A stretch of DNA of 37,281 nt from Sunxiuqinia sp. (GTDB lineage Bacteria; Bacteroidota; Bacteroidia; Bacteroidales; Prolixibacteraceae): the NCBI GenBank assembly GCA_024635605.1, contig JAGXIR010000080.1, positions 1 to 37,281 of the forward strand. Reading direction: 5' to 3'. The translations under genes were made by a program, and so were the position numbers. The notes beneath the pieces were generated by a model that saw nothing but the letters and a program-made list of their open reading frames with translations, made no database searches and was not told the DNA's origin. Positions 23,280 to 32,155 of this stretch are shown here, piece by piece. Numbering within the stretch: the stretch's first letter is position 1; each line of letters starts with the position of its first letter.

Positions 23280-25910
23280 ATGGCTAACATTATACCTGGT
23301 TTGATAAAAATTCGAATTACATATTTGCTGCTTTTATTCTGTTTTTCCTCGTATGCACAGGAATTGCCCGATACAATCCCGGTGATAGCTCCTGATTTGG
23401 AATTGCAGCCTGATTCTATTCTTTTGGAGCAGATGGAGGCGAATCAGGATACGATTGCAAAAGAAGAGCCACGCAAAAAAACAATGCTGCAAGCTCCGAT
23501 CACCTACAGTGCCGAAGACTCGATTCTGGTTTCGTTGGATGGGAAAAAAGTTTTTTTGTATAAGAACGCGGTGGTTAATTATCAAACCATTGAGCTGAAA
23601 GCAGACTACATTCAACTGGATCTGCAAACCAAGGAGGTTTATGCGGAAGGGGTTCCGGACTCTGCTGACGTGGTTCAGGGAACGCCGGTGTTTAAAGATG
23701 GGAGTGAGGAATTTGAAAGTAAAACACTTCGCTACAATTTTGAAACTCAAAAAGGAATTATCACCGATGTAAAAACACAGCAAGGTGATGGTTATGTGCA
23801 CAGTGACCGGACGAAGAAAATAGATGCCGAGTCTTTTATTCTGAAAAGAGGAAAATACACGACTTGCGACGCTGACCACCCGCACTTTTATTTGCGGATG
23901 ACCAAAGCTAAGGTGATTTCGAATAAAAAAATTATTACCGGCCCGGCTTATTTGGTACTCGAAGATTTTCCAATCTATTTTCCGATGATCCCGTTTGGTT
24001 TTTTTCCCAACTCGCCCAGCTATTCCTCAGGAATAATTATCCCCACTTATGGTGAAGAACAAAACCGGGGTTTCTTTTTGCGCGAAGGTGGTTATTATTG
24101 GGCTGCCAGTCAATATTTCGATCTAACGGTCAAAGGGGATATTTACTCGAAAGGCTCATGGGGAAGTAGCATGCACACCAATTATAAGAAACGATATAAA
24201 TTCTCCGGAAGTTTTGATTTCCGTTATAATGTAAACCGGTACAGCGATCCGGGATTGCCCGACTATAGCCGGTCTCCGGGGTTTTCTGTGCAATGGTCAC
24301 ACTCACAGGATGCCAAGGCCAACCCGTTTCAAACGTTTTCGGCCAATGTTAACCTGTCAACAACGAGTTACGACAAGCAGAACTCGAATGATGTGCAAAG
24401 CTATTTGCAAACCACCAAGTCGTCGAGTATTTCCTACTCCAAAAAATGGGAGAATTCACCTTTTAATATGTCCTCCAGTTTCCGACATTCGCAAAACTCG
24501 CGCGATTCAACCATTTCATTAAGTTTTCCTGAACTCGCTTTTTCGATGTCGAAAATTTATCCGTTCAAACAAAAGGGCAGGATAGGAGCAGCTAAGTGGT
24601 ACGAAAAAATTGGCTTTAGCTACACGGGGAACATTAAGAATTCAATCACGGCGCATGAAGAAGAAATTCTGAAGAAGTCGCTGATTACAGACTGGCGCAA
24701 TGGTTGGAAACACTCCATTCCAATTTCGCTGCCAAATTTCAATTTGCTGAAGCATATCAATATCAGCCCAAGTATCAGCTATTCCGAACGCTGGTACACC
24801 AATTACATTGAGCAGAATTATGCCTACGACCACATTGCCCAAAAAGGAACTTTGTGGGAGGATACCATTTACGCGTTTAAACGAAACTACAATTATTCCT
24901 TTTCATTGAGTTCGCAAACCAATATTTACGGGATGTATCTGATGAAAAACCCCAACTCGCGGATGAAAGCCATCCGACATAAAATGTCGCCCTCGGTAAG
25001 CTTAAGCTACAATCCTGATTTTACTGATCCGAAGTACGGCTTTTGGGATACCTATATTGATGAAAATGGAAGAGAGGTTGCGTATAACCGCTTTCGCGAC
25101 GGAATTTTTGGATCGGCTACCGGACGGGAAAGTGGCTCGATCAATTTTGGTTTGACCAATAACCTGGAGGCCAAAGTTGCTGCTAAAAGCGACACCATTT
25201 CGTCGGACGAAGAGAAATTTCAAAAGGTGAAGATTATCGATAATCTGGGTTTTAGCGGATCCTATAATTTGATTGCGGATTCGTTGAATCTGAGTAATAT
25301 TCGGATTAGCGGACGGACGACCATCAAAGGGGTAAACCTGAATTTTGGCGGAACGTTGGATCCATACGCTACCGATTTGAATGGCAATAAAATTAATAAG
25401 TACATGTGGAATGAAAGTTCCGGCTTATCGAAGCTTGGGCGCTTGACCAATGCAAACTTGTCGTTTGGAATGTCCTTTAAATCGAAAAAGGAAGAACAAA
25501 ACGCGGAGCAGGGCGAAGGGGATAATGTGGAGCAAATCGTTCATCCGGACGGCTACATTGAGTATTATGATTTTGACATTCCCTGGGATTTTCGCTTCGA
25601 CTACAGTTTGAGTTATTCCAAGCGAAGTCCTTATCACGACGCTCAGATCAACCAGAGTTTAAATTTTAGCGGACGCCTGAACCTGACCCGCGAATGGAAT
25701 ATGTCGCTCACCACCAACTTTGATGTGCAGGCCCGCGAATTCTCATTCACCACCTTTAATGTGAACCGGCGCTTGCACTGCTGGAACATGAGTTTCAACT
25801 TTGTACCTTTTGGTCAACGTAAAAGCTACAGCTTCACGATTAACGCTTCCTCAGCCATGCTGAAAGACCTGAAAGTGGATAAGAAACGTAGCTGGTTTGA
25901 CAACCGATGA
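23280..25910 (+). CDS. lptD: LptD-like outer-membrane LPS assembly protein
   Basis: This is the outer-membrane translocon that inserts LPS into the outer leaflet. A signal peptide (IRITYLLLLFCFSSYAQ) is followed by an OstA-like periplasmic domain (KKVFLYKNAVVNYQTIELKADYIQLDLQTKEVYAEG). The LptD hallmark region comes next (DADHPHFYLRMTKAKVISNKKIITGPAYLVLEDFPIYFPMIPFGFFPN), then a large aromatic-rich beta-barrel to the end. The ORF track starts at a TTG (23259); the ATG at 23280 starts directly before the signal peptide and gives 876 aa. It is divergent from the amidase. The assignment rests on domain order and the ITGPAYLVLEDFPIYFP block typical of Bacteroidota LptD. Confidence 0.9.
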   Translation: MANIIPGLIKIRITYLLLLFCFSSYAQELPDTIPVIAPDLELQPDSILLEQMEANQDTIAKEEPRKKTMLQAPITYSAEDSILVSLDGKKVFLYKNAVVNYQTIELKADYIQLDLQTKEVYAEGVPDSADVVQGTPVFKDGSEEFESKTLRYNFETQKGIITDVKTQQGDGYVHSDRTKKIDAESFILKRGKYTTCDADHPHFYLRMTKAKVISNKKIITGPAYLVLEDFPIYFPMIPFGFFPNSPSYSSGIIIPTYGEEQNRGFFLREGGYYWAASQYFDLTVKGDIYSKGSWGSSMHTNYKKRYKFSGSFDFRYNVNRYSDPGLPDYSRSPGFSVQWSHSQDAKANPFQTFSANVNLSTTSYDKQNSNDVQSYLQTTKSSSISYSKKWENSPFNMSSSFRHSQNSRDSTISLSFPELAFSMSKIYPFKQKGRIGAAKWYEKIGFSYTGNIKNSITAHEEEILKKSLITDWRNGWKHSIPISLPNFNLLKHINISPSISYSERWYTNYIEQNYAYDHIAQKGTLWEDTIYAFKRNYNYSFSLSSQTNIYGMYLMKNPNSRMKAIRHKMSPSVSLSYNPDFTDPKYGFWDTYIDENGREVAYNRFRDGIFGSATGRESGSINFGLTNNLEAKVAAKSDTISSDEEKFQKVKIIDNLGFSGSYNLIADSLNLSNIRISGRTTIKGVNLNFGGTLDPYATDLNGNKINKYMWNESSGLSKLGRLTNANLSFGMSFKSKKEEQNAEQGEGDNVEQIVHPDGYIEYYDFDIPWDFRFDYSLSYSKRSPYHDAQINQSLNFSGRLNLTREWNMSLTTNFDVQAREFSFTTFNVNRRLHCWNMSFNFVPFGQRKSYSFTINASSAMLKDLKVDKKRSWFDNR

Positions 25911-25940
25911 TCAACGCTTGACATCCGATACGTGTAAGTT

Positions 25941-25964
25941 AGGCATCAATACCTCTCGATGCCT
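25941..25964. terminator. Weak hairpin between convergent lptD and TonB receptor genes
   Basis: AGGCATC (25941-25947) and GATGCCT (25958-25964) form a 7-bp stem with a 10-nt loop. An overlapping alternative, CGATG-CCT-CATCG, is also possible. No real T tract follows, so termination is uncertain. Confidence 0.35.
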
Positions 25965-25985
25965 CATCGAAAGTTTTAGAGCAGG

Positions 25986-28313
25986 CTAATTAAACAGCTT
26001 CACTCCAAAGTAGATGGTTCGTGGTTTCGAAGGGCCATAAACATAGTTGCTGTCGCGATATTTTCCCTTATCAAAATCGTCTTGGTATTGATTGAAGATG
26101 TTGCTGACTCCACCGAAAAATTGGAGTTTCGAGTCGAGGTGTGGTAAATTGAAATCATAAGACAATTTCAGATTGGTTTCCCAAAATGGATTCGATTCAA
26201 ACAGAAGATCTTCTTCCGGAGTGTCGGCATCACCTGTAAGTCCGTAGTGCGGAACAAGCATGCTGCCGGTGTACAGACCCGACAAAGTAGCCGTAAACGG
26301 ACTCTCAGGTGTAAACGTCAGAGTGTAATAACCGTAAGAATTGGGTGTGCGCAGAAAATCTTTTGTTCCGGCAATTTCGGTTGACCAGGCCACCGCATTT
26401 TCGTATTGGCTTTTTTGCAGTGTCAGTCCCGCTTCCAACTGGAGTCGTTGGTTGAAGTTGGCGCGTGCCTCAAAAGTTCCTCCGTACACTTGTGAGTTTC
26501 CACCATTTCGCTTTTCAAGAATTGAATTTCCTTCGGGCGTGTCGTTCAATTCTTCCAGAATATATGCATCGTTGAGAACGGTATAAAATCCTTCAATGGT
26601 AAAGCCGTAGATGTGTGTTTCGGTGGCCCGATCCCAGTTTAGCGAACTGCTCAAACTCTGCGATCGTTCCTCTTTCAGTTCGTCAGCCAGTTGTACCTGT
26701 TGAATGCCGCCACCTGAAAAGGCTATGTGCATATCGGTGTCAAATGCCTGAGGTGCACGGAATCCGGTTGACCAAGACACGCGAAACTGGGTTTCCTGAT
26801 TGAACTTGTACAAAGCCGATAAGCGAGGATTCAGAATAATCTGGTCGACATAGTTGTGTTGATCGGCCCGTACACCGGTGAGCAAGGTCAATTTTGAATT
26901 GACCGACCAATCGCTTTGCAGATAGAAACCGGTGTTTTTCGAAGTTTGATCCAGCAAATAATCGTAGGTTTCAATTTCATCCATTACATCATCGTAGTTG
27001 TATTCCAAACCGGTGGTGATCACATTAAGTCCTCCCAGAAAATCGTATATCGTATGATTGAGCTGAACGCCGCCTATGAACGTATTGTTTTTTGTATTTC
27101 CGTAGGGAGGCAAAGCGTAGTGGGCAGCCAGCGCTGCTTCGTCGTCAGGCAAAATTCCGGTGTAATGTTTGCGCTTGGTGTATTGTCCGGCAAAAAAGGC
27201 AGCAAAGGTTGTGCGGTTATTGTCAAAATCAAGCGTGTAGTCTGCACCACCCATCAAAATGTCATGCGTCCGCTCTTCCGACTGGTCGGCCAGGTAGGCG
27301 GGATCATCGTTTCGGTTTCCCCCTCTCCGGTATTCATGCAAACTGGCCATATTTACTTCCAGCTTTTGGTTTTGGTTGAGCCTGAAATAGGAGTTAAAAC
27401 CAAACGAATTGTTCTGCAGTGCAGGCATTTCAGAATAGCCATCATCGTTGTGATCGTACGATTGACGGTCTCTTCGCGATACAAAAATGGTAGCCCCTGC
27501 GTTTCGCTGCGTGCTCAACAGGGTGATGTTCCCATTGATGTTATTGTCGTTGGCCTGCCCATTGATGATTGCGTTGCTCATCGATAAATTGTAGGCATTT
27601 CGAGAAGGAAACTTGGTGATCACGTTCACCGTTCCTCCAATAGCGCTTGATCCATACAACGCTGAGGCGCCTCCACGTACCACCTCAATTCGTTCCACCA
27701 TTTCGGTGGGAATTTGCTCCAGTCCGTAAAGGCCGGTCAGCGGACTGAAAATAGGCCGGCTGTTAATCAATATTTGCGAATAGGCACCCCCCAGTCCATT
27801 CATGCGCAACTGAGTGTAGTTGCAGGTTTGGCAGTCGGTTTCCATCCGTATGCCCGGTTGAAAACTAAGCCCTTCGGAAATGGTATTGGCCTGCACGTAA
27901 TCAAATATTTTTGAGTCGATTACATTCACAATGACTGCCGATTCTGTTCTGCGCTTGAAGGTTTTCGTACCGGTTACGACCACTTCGTCCACGGCCAAGC
28001 TTTGTTTTTCGAGCTCAAAGTTCAATTCGATACTTTGCCCCTTCACCAGGTTGACCGATCTTTTTACCGGCTTGTATCCAATCATTTTGGCTACAAGCGT
28101 GTGTTGTCCAACGGGTAAGTTCACCAATAAGTAGTGTCCGGTTTCATCGGTAGCCGTGCCATAGTTAGTCCCATCAAGGTAAATGTTGACAAAAGGAATA
28201 TGTTCCCCCGATGATTGCACATCGCCAAAAACATTGGCATCTGTTTTTTGTGCGGCAGCGTTAAATGAATGTAGAAGGCTGATTATAGAAATTAAAAAAG
28301 CGATATGTCTCAT
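25986..28313 (-). CDS. TonB-dependent outer-membrane receptor with carboxypeptidase-like N-terminal domain
   Basis: This is an outer-membrane active-import receptor. After the signal peptide (MRHIAFLISIISLLHSFNAAAQ) comes a CarboxypepD_reg-like domain (about 25-103, GDVQSSGEHIPFVNIYLDGTNYGTATDETGHYLL). The TonB box region is VDEVVVTGT (109-116), followed by the plug (ISEGLSFQPGIRMETDCQTCNYTQLRMNGLGG, VERIEVVRGGASALYGSSAIGGTVNVITK) and the barrel ending in YFGVKLFN with terminal aromatic. Length is 775 aa. No SusD partner is adjacent, so a metal chelate, cofactor or vitamin is more likely than a glycan, but the substrate is unknown. The plug has a CxxC (161, 164). Confidence 0.95.
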   Translation of the reverse strand: MRHIAFLISIISLLHSFNAAAQKTDANVFGDVQSSGEHIPFVNIYLDGTNYGTATDETGHYLLVNLPVGQHTLVAKMIGYKPVKRSVNLVKGQSIELNFELEKQSLAVDEVVVTGTKTFKRRTESAVIVNVIDSKIFDYVQANTISEGLSFQPGIRMETDCQTCNYTQLRMNGLGGAYSQILINSRPIFSPLTGLYGLEQIPTEMVERIEVVRGGASALYGSSAIGGTVNVITKFPSRNAYNLSMSNAIINGQANDNNINGNITLLSTQRNAGATIFVSRRDRQSYDHNDDGYSEMPALQNNSFGFNSYFRLNQNQKLEVNMASLHEYRRGGNRNDDPAYLADQSEERTHDILMGGADYTLDFDNNRTTFAAFFAGQYTKRKHYTGILPDDEAALAAHYALPPYGNTKNNTFIGGVQLNHTIYDFLGGLNVITTGLEYNYDDVMDEIETYDYLLDQTSKNTGFYLQSDWSVNSKLTLLTGVRADQHNYVDQIILNPRLSALYKFNQETQFRVSWSTGFRAPQAFDTDMHIAFSGGGIQQVQLADELKEERSQSLSSSLNWDRATETHIYGFTIEGFYTVLNDAYILEELNDTPEGNSILEKRNGGNSQVYGGTFEARANFNQRLQLEAGLTLQKSQYENAVAWSTEIAGTKDFLRTPNSYGYYTLTFTPESPFTATLSGLYTGSMLVPHYGLTGDADTPEEDLLFESNPFWETNLKLSYDFNLPHLDSKLQFFGGVSNIFNQYQDDFDKGKYRDSNYVYGPSKPRTIYFGVKLFN

Positions 28314-28582
28314 GGTATTTAACTATTGAATTAATTCACTCAAACCGGACTTGTGCTGTAAATGTTTTTAAAAACAGGAATCTTTTTGAAAAAATGAATT
28401 TGATTGAGGTTACGGGTATAAAATCGTAAAAAGATGAATTTTGACTGGTTTATATTAAACCAACAGAATTTTATGATGTTATCATTAAATGTGATATTTG
28501 AAGCACTGGTGTGTTTTTTATTATACCGATGTTTTTTATTTCTTTGCAAATTATTATTCAAAATCAATCTAAATAGTTTAAA
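28314..28582. promoter_or_regulatory. Divergent TonB-receptor/FKBP region with three inverted repeats
   Basis: This 269-bp non-coding region holds two perfect palindromes, TGAATTAATTCA (28327-28338) and TGTTTTTAAAAACA (28363-28376), and a spaced repeat TGGTTTA-TAT-TAAACCA (28446-28462). The first is 13 nt upstream of the receptor ATG. TTTCTTTG (28539-28546) is a near -7 match for the FKBP gene. Confidence 0.4.
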
Positions 28583-29176
28583 ATGGCAATTACTAAAAAC
28601 AAAATGGTTTCTTTGACTTACGATTTGAGAATCGAAGGAGCAAACGGTGAATTGATTGAACAGGCAACGGCTGAGAAACCACTAAACTTTGTTTATGGTG
28701 CTGGCTTGATGATGCCAAAATTCGAAGCGCTTCTGGAAGGGCTGAAACAAGGCAACGACTTCAATATAAATCTTTCATGCGACGAAGCTTACGGGCAAAT
28801 TGACGAGAACGCCATCGTAGATCTTCCAAAAGACCTGTTTATGGTGGAAGGAAAATTTGACGATGAAATCATAAAAATAGGCAATACCGTTCCGATGATG
28901 AGTTCGAACGGGCAACGTATGAATGGGCTGGTACTTGAAATTACCGATGAACATGTAAAAATGGATTTTAACCATCCGCTGGCTGGCGAAGATTTATTCT
29001 TCAAAGGTCAAGTGTTGGAAGTTCGTGAAGCAACTGACGAAGAGATTGCAGCAACGGTTCAAGGTGGTTGTGGCTGTGGAAGCGGTGGCAGTTGCAACGA
29101 TGGCGGCTGTGGCTGCGATGATGAATCATGTGCAACGGAAGGCGCCAGCGCTGGCGGTTGTGGCTGTGGTTCTTAA
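28583..29176 (+). CDS. FKBP-type peptidyl-prolyl isomerase, SlyD-like, with Cys-rich tail
   Basis: This is a cytoplasmic prolyl isomerase/chaperone of the SlyD type. The FKBP half starts NKMVSLTYDLRIEGANGELIEQ with PLNFVYGAGLMMPKFEALLEGLKQGD-like motifs (here KQGN). An insert-in-flap (IF) domain spans roughly 70-130 (EAYGQIDENAIVDLPKDLF, MNHPLAG-like DFNHPLAGEDLFFKGQVLEV). The last 35-40 residues are Gly/Cys-rich with eight Cys and no His (GGCGCGSGGSCNDGGCGC...GGCGCGS), a likely metal-binding tail. Length is 197 aa. It ends in a strong terminator that nearly touches aroC. The equivalent E. coli tail feeds nickel to hydrogenase; the metal here is unknown. Confidence 0.93.
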   Translation: MAITKNKMVSLTYDLRIEGANGELIEQATAEKPLNFVYGAGLMMPKFEALLEGLKQGNDFNINLSCDEAYGQIDENAIVDLPKDLFMVEGKFDDEIIKIGNTVPMMSSNGQRMNGLVLEITDEHVKMDFNHPLAGEDLFFKGQVLEVREATDEEIAATVQGGCGCGSGGSCNDGGCGCDDESCATEGASAGGCGCGS

Positions 29177-29198
29177 TATCAGGAAACGAAAGCTCATA

Positions 29199-29232
29199 AT
29201 TGCTTCTGAGCAGTCAGAAGCAATATTTTTTT
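29199..29232 (+). terminator. Intrinsic terminator between the FKBP gene and aroC
   Basis: ATTGCTTCTG (29199-29208) and CAGAAGCAAT (29215-29224) form a perfect 10-bp stem with loop AGCAGT, followed by ATTTTTTT (T run 29226-29232). The aroC ATG is 11 nt after the T run. A TTG (29200-29202) and TATTTTTT (29224-29231) inside it also mimic a promoter with 21-nt spacing. Confidence 0.9.
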
Positions 29233-29243
29233 AATCGATACGC

Positions 29244-30317
29244 ATGAATAGTTTTGGACAAATTTTCAGGTTAACCTCGTTTGGAGAATCGCACGGTGTT
29301 GGAATTGGCGGAATTATCGATGGCTGTCCGGCAGGTGTCGAAATTGATCTTAATTTCGTTCAAAATGAACTGGACCGACGAAAACCCGGCCAATCAAAAA
29401 TTACAACCCAGCGGAAAGAGTCCGATCAGGTTGAATTTTTATCAGGTATTTTTGAAGGGAAAACCCAAGGGACACCCATTGGCTTTCTAATCAGAAATAA
29501 CGACCAGCATTCGAATGATTACAACAATCTGAAAGATGTGTTTCGTCCTTCGCATGCCGATTATACCTACCTGAAAAAGTATGGTAGCCGTGATCATCGC
29601 GGAGGTGGTCGTTCGTCGGCCCGCGAAACCATTGCCCGCGTCGTAGCCGGTTCAATTGCGAAGCTGATGCTGAAGCAATTTGGAGTCAGCGTTCATGCAT
29701 TTGTTCAGCGAGTAGGTGAAGTGGAACTTGGAAAGAGCTATAAAGAGCTGGATTTGAGCCTGACCGATAGCAATATTGTTCGTTGTCCTGATGCCGAGAC
29801 CGCTGAAAAAATGATTGCCCGGATCGAAGTCGCCGGAAAAAACCACGATACGGTGGGTGGCGTTGTCCAAGGGGTCATTCAAGGTGTGCCGGTTGGATTA
29901 GGTGAGCCTGTCTTTAACAAGCTTCATGCCGATCTGGGGCATGCGATGTTGGGAATTAATGCTGTAAAAGGATTTGAGTACGGATCGGGCTTTGAAGGAA
30001 CCCGGCTGAGTGGTTCAGAACACAACGATGTGTTCGTCAAATCGGCCAGCGGCATCCGAACAAAAACCAATAACTCCGGAGGAATCCAAGGCGGAATCTC
30101 CAATGGTGAAGATATCTATTTCAATGTGGCCTTTAAGCCCATTGCGACCTTGCTGAAAGAGCAGCAAACCGTCGATAAAGAAGAAAATGAAGTGACGATC
30201 AACCCCAAAGGGCGTCACGATCCCTGTGTTTTACCACGCGCTGTTCCTATTGTTGAAGCAATGGCAGCCTTGGTTATTGCTGATCATTATTTACTGAATA
30301 AAATAAATCAAAGTTAA
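29244..30317 (+). CDS. aroC: Chorismate synthase
   Basis: It makes chorismate from EPSP with reduced FMN, the last shikimate-pathway step. The family signatures [18 protein letters not shown] (about 13-30), [17 protein letters not shown] and [19 protein letters not shown] are complete, and [17 protein letters not shown] closes the enzyme. Length is 357 aa. The conserved [18 protein letters not shown] start fixes the ATG at 29244, just after the FKBP terminator. The DUF134 gene begins on the base after the aroC stop. Confidence 0.98.
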   Translation: MNSFGQIFRLTSFGESHGVGIGGIIDGCPAGVEIDLNFVQNELDRRKPGQSKITTQRKESDQVEFLSGIFEGKTQGTPIGFLIRNNDQHSNDYNNLKDVFRPSHADYTYLKKYGSRDHRGGGRSSARETIARVVAGSIAKLMLKQFGVSVHAFVQRVGEVELGKSYKELDLSLTDSNIVRCPDAETAEKMIARIEVAGKNHDTVGGVVQGVIQGVPVGLGEPVFNKLHADLGHAMLGINAVKGFEYGSGFEGTRLSGSEHNDVFVKSASGIRTKTNNSGGIQGGISNGEDIYFNVAFKPIATLLKEQQTVDKEENEVTINPKGRHDPCVLPRAVPIVEAMAALVIADHYLLNKINQS

Positions 30318-30728
30318 ATGCCTCGCAAAAAAAGACAAAGACGCCTGTTGGCGCCACCTTCCGTAAAAGGTTTTTCAGTGTTTGGACCGAAGAACAGAGC
30401 TGAGCAAGTAGTTCTTTTCTTTGAAGAGTATGAGGTCATCAAGTTGCTGGACTACGACAATCTGACACAAGAGGAAGCTGCCGTATGTATGGAGGTTTCC
30501 CGTCCGACATTGACCCGGATTTATGAAGCTGCCCGTAATAAAGTAGCCAAAGCCATGGTTGAAGGCAAGGACTTGCTAATCCGTGGCGGTAATTTCCAAT
30601 TCGATGAGAATTGGTTTCGTTGCAATACTTGTAGTGCCAAGTTTAACATGTCTAAAGAGGATGAAAATTGCCCCGTTTGTCATTCAACTGAGACAATTTC
30701 GCTAAACGAGTATTATAAGACACGTTAG
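30318..30728 (+). CDS. DUF134 family DNA-binding-like protein with zinc ribbon
   Basis: This 136-aa protein belongs to the DUF134 family. It opens with MPRKKRQRRLLAPP and FGPKN, then a sigma-70-region-4-like helix-turn-helix (LDYDNLTQEEAAVCMEVSRPTLTRIYEAARNKVAKAMVEG, about 46-85). The C-terminal extension has a zinc-ribbon-like pair of CxxC (RCNTCSAKF and NCPVCHSTE). The ATG follows the aroC stop without a gap, so it is probably co-translated. Its stop (30726-30728) overlaps the stop of the convergent symporter gene (30725-30727). The regulatory target is unknown. Confidence 0.88.
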   Translation: MPRKKRQRRLLAPPSVKGFSVFGPKNRAEQVVLFFEEYEVIKLLDYDNLTQEEAAVCMEVSRPTLTRIYEAARNKVAKAMVEGKDLLIRGGNFQFDENWFRCNTCSAKFNMSKEDENCPVCHSTETISLNEYYKTR

Positions 30729-32143
30729 ACTCGCAGCGATTCACCTTCACTTTTTGCAATGATAACAGCGCCGCAGCTATCGCTCCAAACGTTAGTTGCT
30801 GTGCGAAACATGTCCAAAATCCGGTCAACAGCCAGGATCAAGCCGATACCTTCCATAGGAAGTCCGACAGCTGTTAATATGACCGTAATCATGACCAGTC
30901 CGGCCATTGGAATTGCCGCGGCACCAATAGATGCCAACAAGGCAGTAGCTACAATAATGGCTTGCTGAATGATGCTTAAATCGTATCCGTAAGCTTGAGC
31001 GATGAAAATAGCGGCAACACATTCGTAAAGTGCTGTGCCATCCATGTTAATGGTGGCCCCAAGCGGCAGGGTAAAACTGCTAATCTTATTGGAAACACCT
31101 GATTTTGATTCGACTGCTTCAATGGTTAAAGGTAAAGTGGCACCAGATGATGAAGTAGAAAAGGCGGTCAGCAGAGGCGTAGTCATATTTTTGAAATGCT
31201 TGAAAGGATCTGATTTTCCGGCAAATTTTAACAAGAGTGGGAGAACGATAAAGAAATGAACACCCAACGCCAAAATCACGGTTGCCATGTAGATTCCCAT
31301 TCGCGACATCAGCCCGGTTAAATCATCCTGATCGGCAATCACTTTAGCCACAATTCCAAAAATTCCGAGCGGTGTGAACCGGATGATGAACAGCGTGATT
31401 TTCATCATGACATCAAATAAAGCATTGAACGCTTTTTTGAGAACTTCTCGGTTTGTAAAATCAATTTTAGTGATGAAGAAGCCAAACAGCATGGCAAAAA
31501 ATATGATGGAAAGCATATCGCTTTCTGTAAAAGCCTGAAAAATATTCTCCGGAACAATTTCGATTAAGATTTCGCGAAAGGAGCGCTGCTTCTCGACCAA
31601 GCCTTCTACTTCTTCCTGGAAATTAAGATCAGCTCCGAGCCCGGGTTTAAAAAGGTTGACGAAAAACAAGCCAGTGACGATGGCCAGCACTGAGGTGAGT
31701 ACATAGTAGCCCATTGTCTTCAGTCCCAGCCGCCCCAGGTTTTTTCCGGTACCAATGTTGGTTATTCCGGAGATCAAGGAGCTCAATATTAGTGGAATGA
31801 TAAGCATTTTCAGTGATCGAAGAAACAGATCTCCCATCCAGCTTACGGCATTGATCTGGGGGTTGTGATAACTTGCTTTTCGAATAACTGTCTGGTATGA
31901 GTTGTATTCTTCTTCGGTAAGAACTTGCCTAAGATTGATTTGAAAGTCTTTCATCGTCGAAAACTGCCTTCCTTCATGCGGTTCAAGCTTTTCAATCACC
32001 TGGACCGGAAGATTTTTCTTGGTCAAATCCTTCAGTGTGTCTTGGTCAAACGTGTAGTTTGTCGGAAATAAAATACCGTAAACAATCGACAGGATCAGGG
32101 CAATCAAGATTTGCCAGTGAAGCTCGAGTTTGAATAAACGCAT
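30725..32143 (-). CDS. Dicarboxylate/amino acid:cation symporter (DAACS family)
   Basis: This is an inner-membrane transporter of the GltP/DctA type that imports glutamate, aspartate or C4-dicarboxylates with Na+ or H+. Helical hairpin HP1 shows the serine-rich STSSSGATLPLTIEA, TM7 has NMDGTALYE (the cation site), and TM8 has the substrate-binding DRILDMFRTATNVWSD. A segment of about 70 mostly polar residues (PTNYTFDQDTLKDL to SYHNPQINAVSW) separates TM1 from TM2, longer than in classical members. The track start is a TTG at 32167; the ATG at 32143 (MRLFKLELHWQILIAL) is the better start, giving 472 aa. A clear promoter and a palindromic operator-like site lie just upstream. Confidence 0.92.
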   Translation of the reverse strand: MRLFKLELHWQILIALILSIVYGILFPTNYTFDQDTLKDLTKKNLPVQVIEKLEPHEGRQFSTMKDFQINLRQVLTEEEYNSYQTVIRKASYHNPQINAVSWMGDLFLRSLKMLIIPLILSSLISGITNIGTGKNLGRLGLKTMGYYVLTSVLAIVTGLFFVNLFKPGLGADLNFQEEVEGLVEKQRSFREILIEIVPENIFQAFTESDMLSIIFFAMLFGFFITKIDFTNREVLKKAFNALFDVMMKITLFIIRFTPLGIFGIVAKVIADQDDLTGLMSRMGIYMATVILALGVHFFIVLPLLLKFAGKSDPFKHFKNMTTPLLTAFSTSSSGATLPLTIEAVESKSGVSNKISSFTLPLGATINMDGTALYECVAAIFIAQAYGYDLSIIQQAIIVATALLASIGAAAIPMAGLVMITVILTAVGLPMEGIGLILAVDRILDMFRTATNVWSDSCGAVIIAKSEGESLRV

Positions 32144-32155
32144 AGGTTTCAATTG

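Noticed and set aside
26916-27587. 223-aa plus-strand ORF inside the TonB receptor
   Set aside because: Antisense shadow of the receptor coding sequence; no signal, motif or start context.
28340-28567. 75-aa minus-strand ORF in the receptor/FKBP gap
   Set aside because: Extremely Asn/Lys/Ile/Phe-rich, as expected from AT-rich non-coding DNA, and it overlaps the inverted repeats.
28434-28616. 60-aa plus-strand ORF running into the FKBP gene
   Set aside because: Low-complexity and overlapping the FKBP start in another frame; not a plausible gene.
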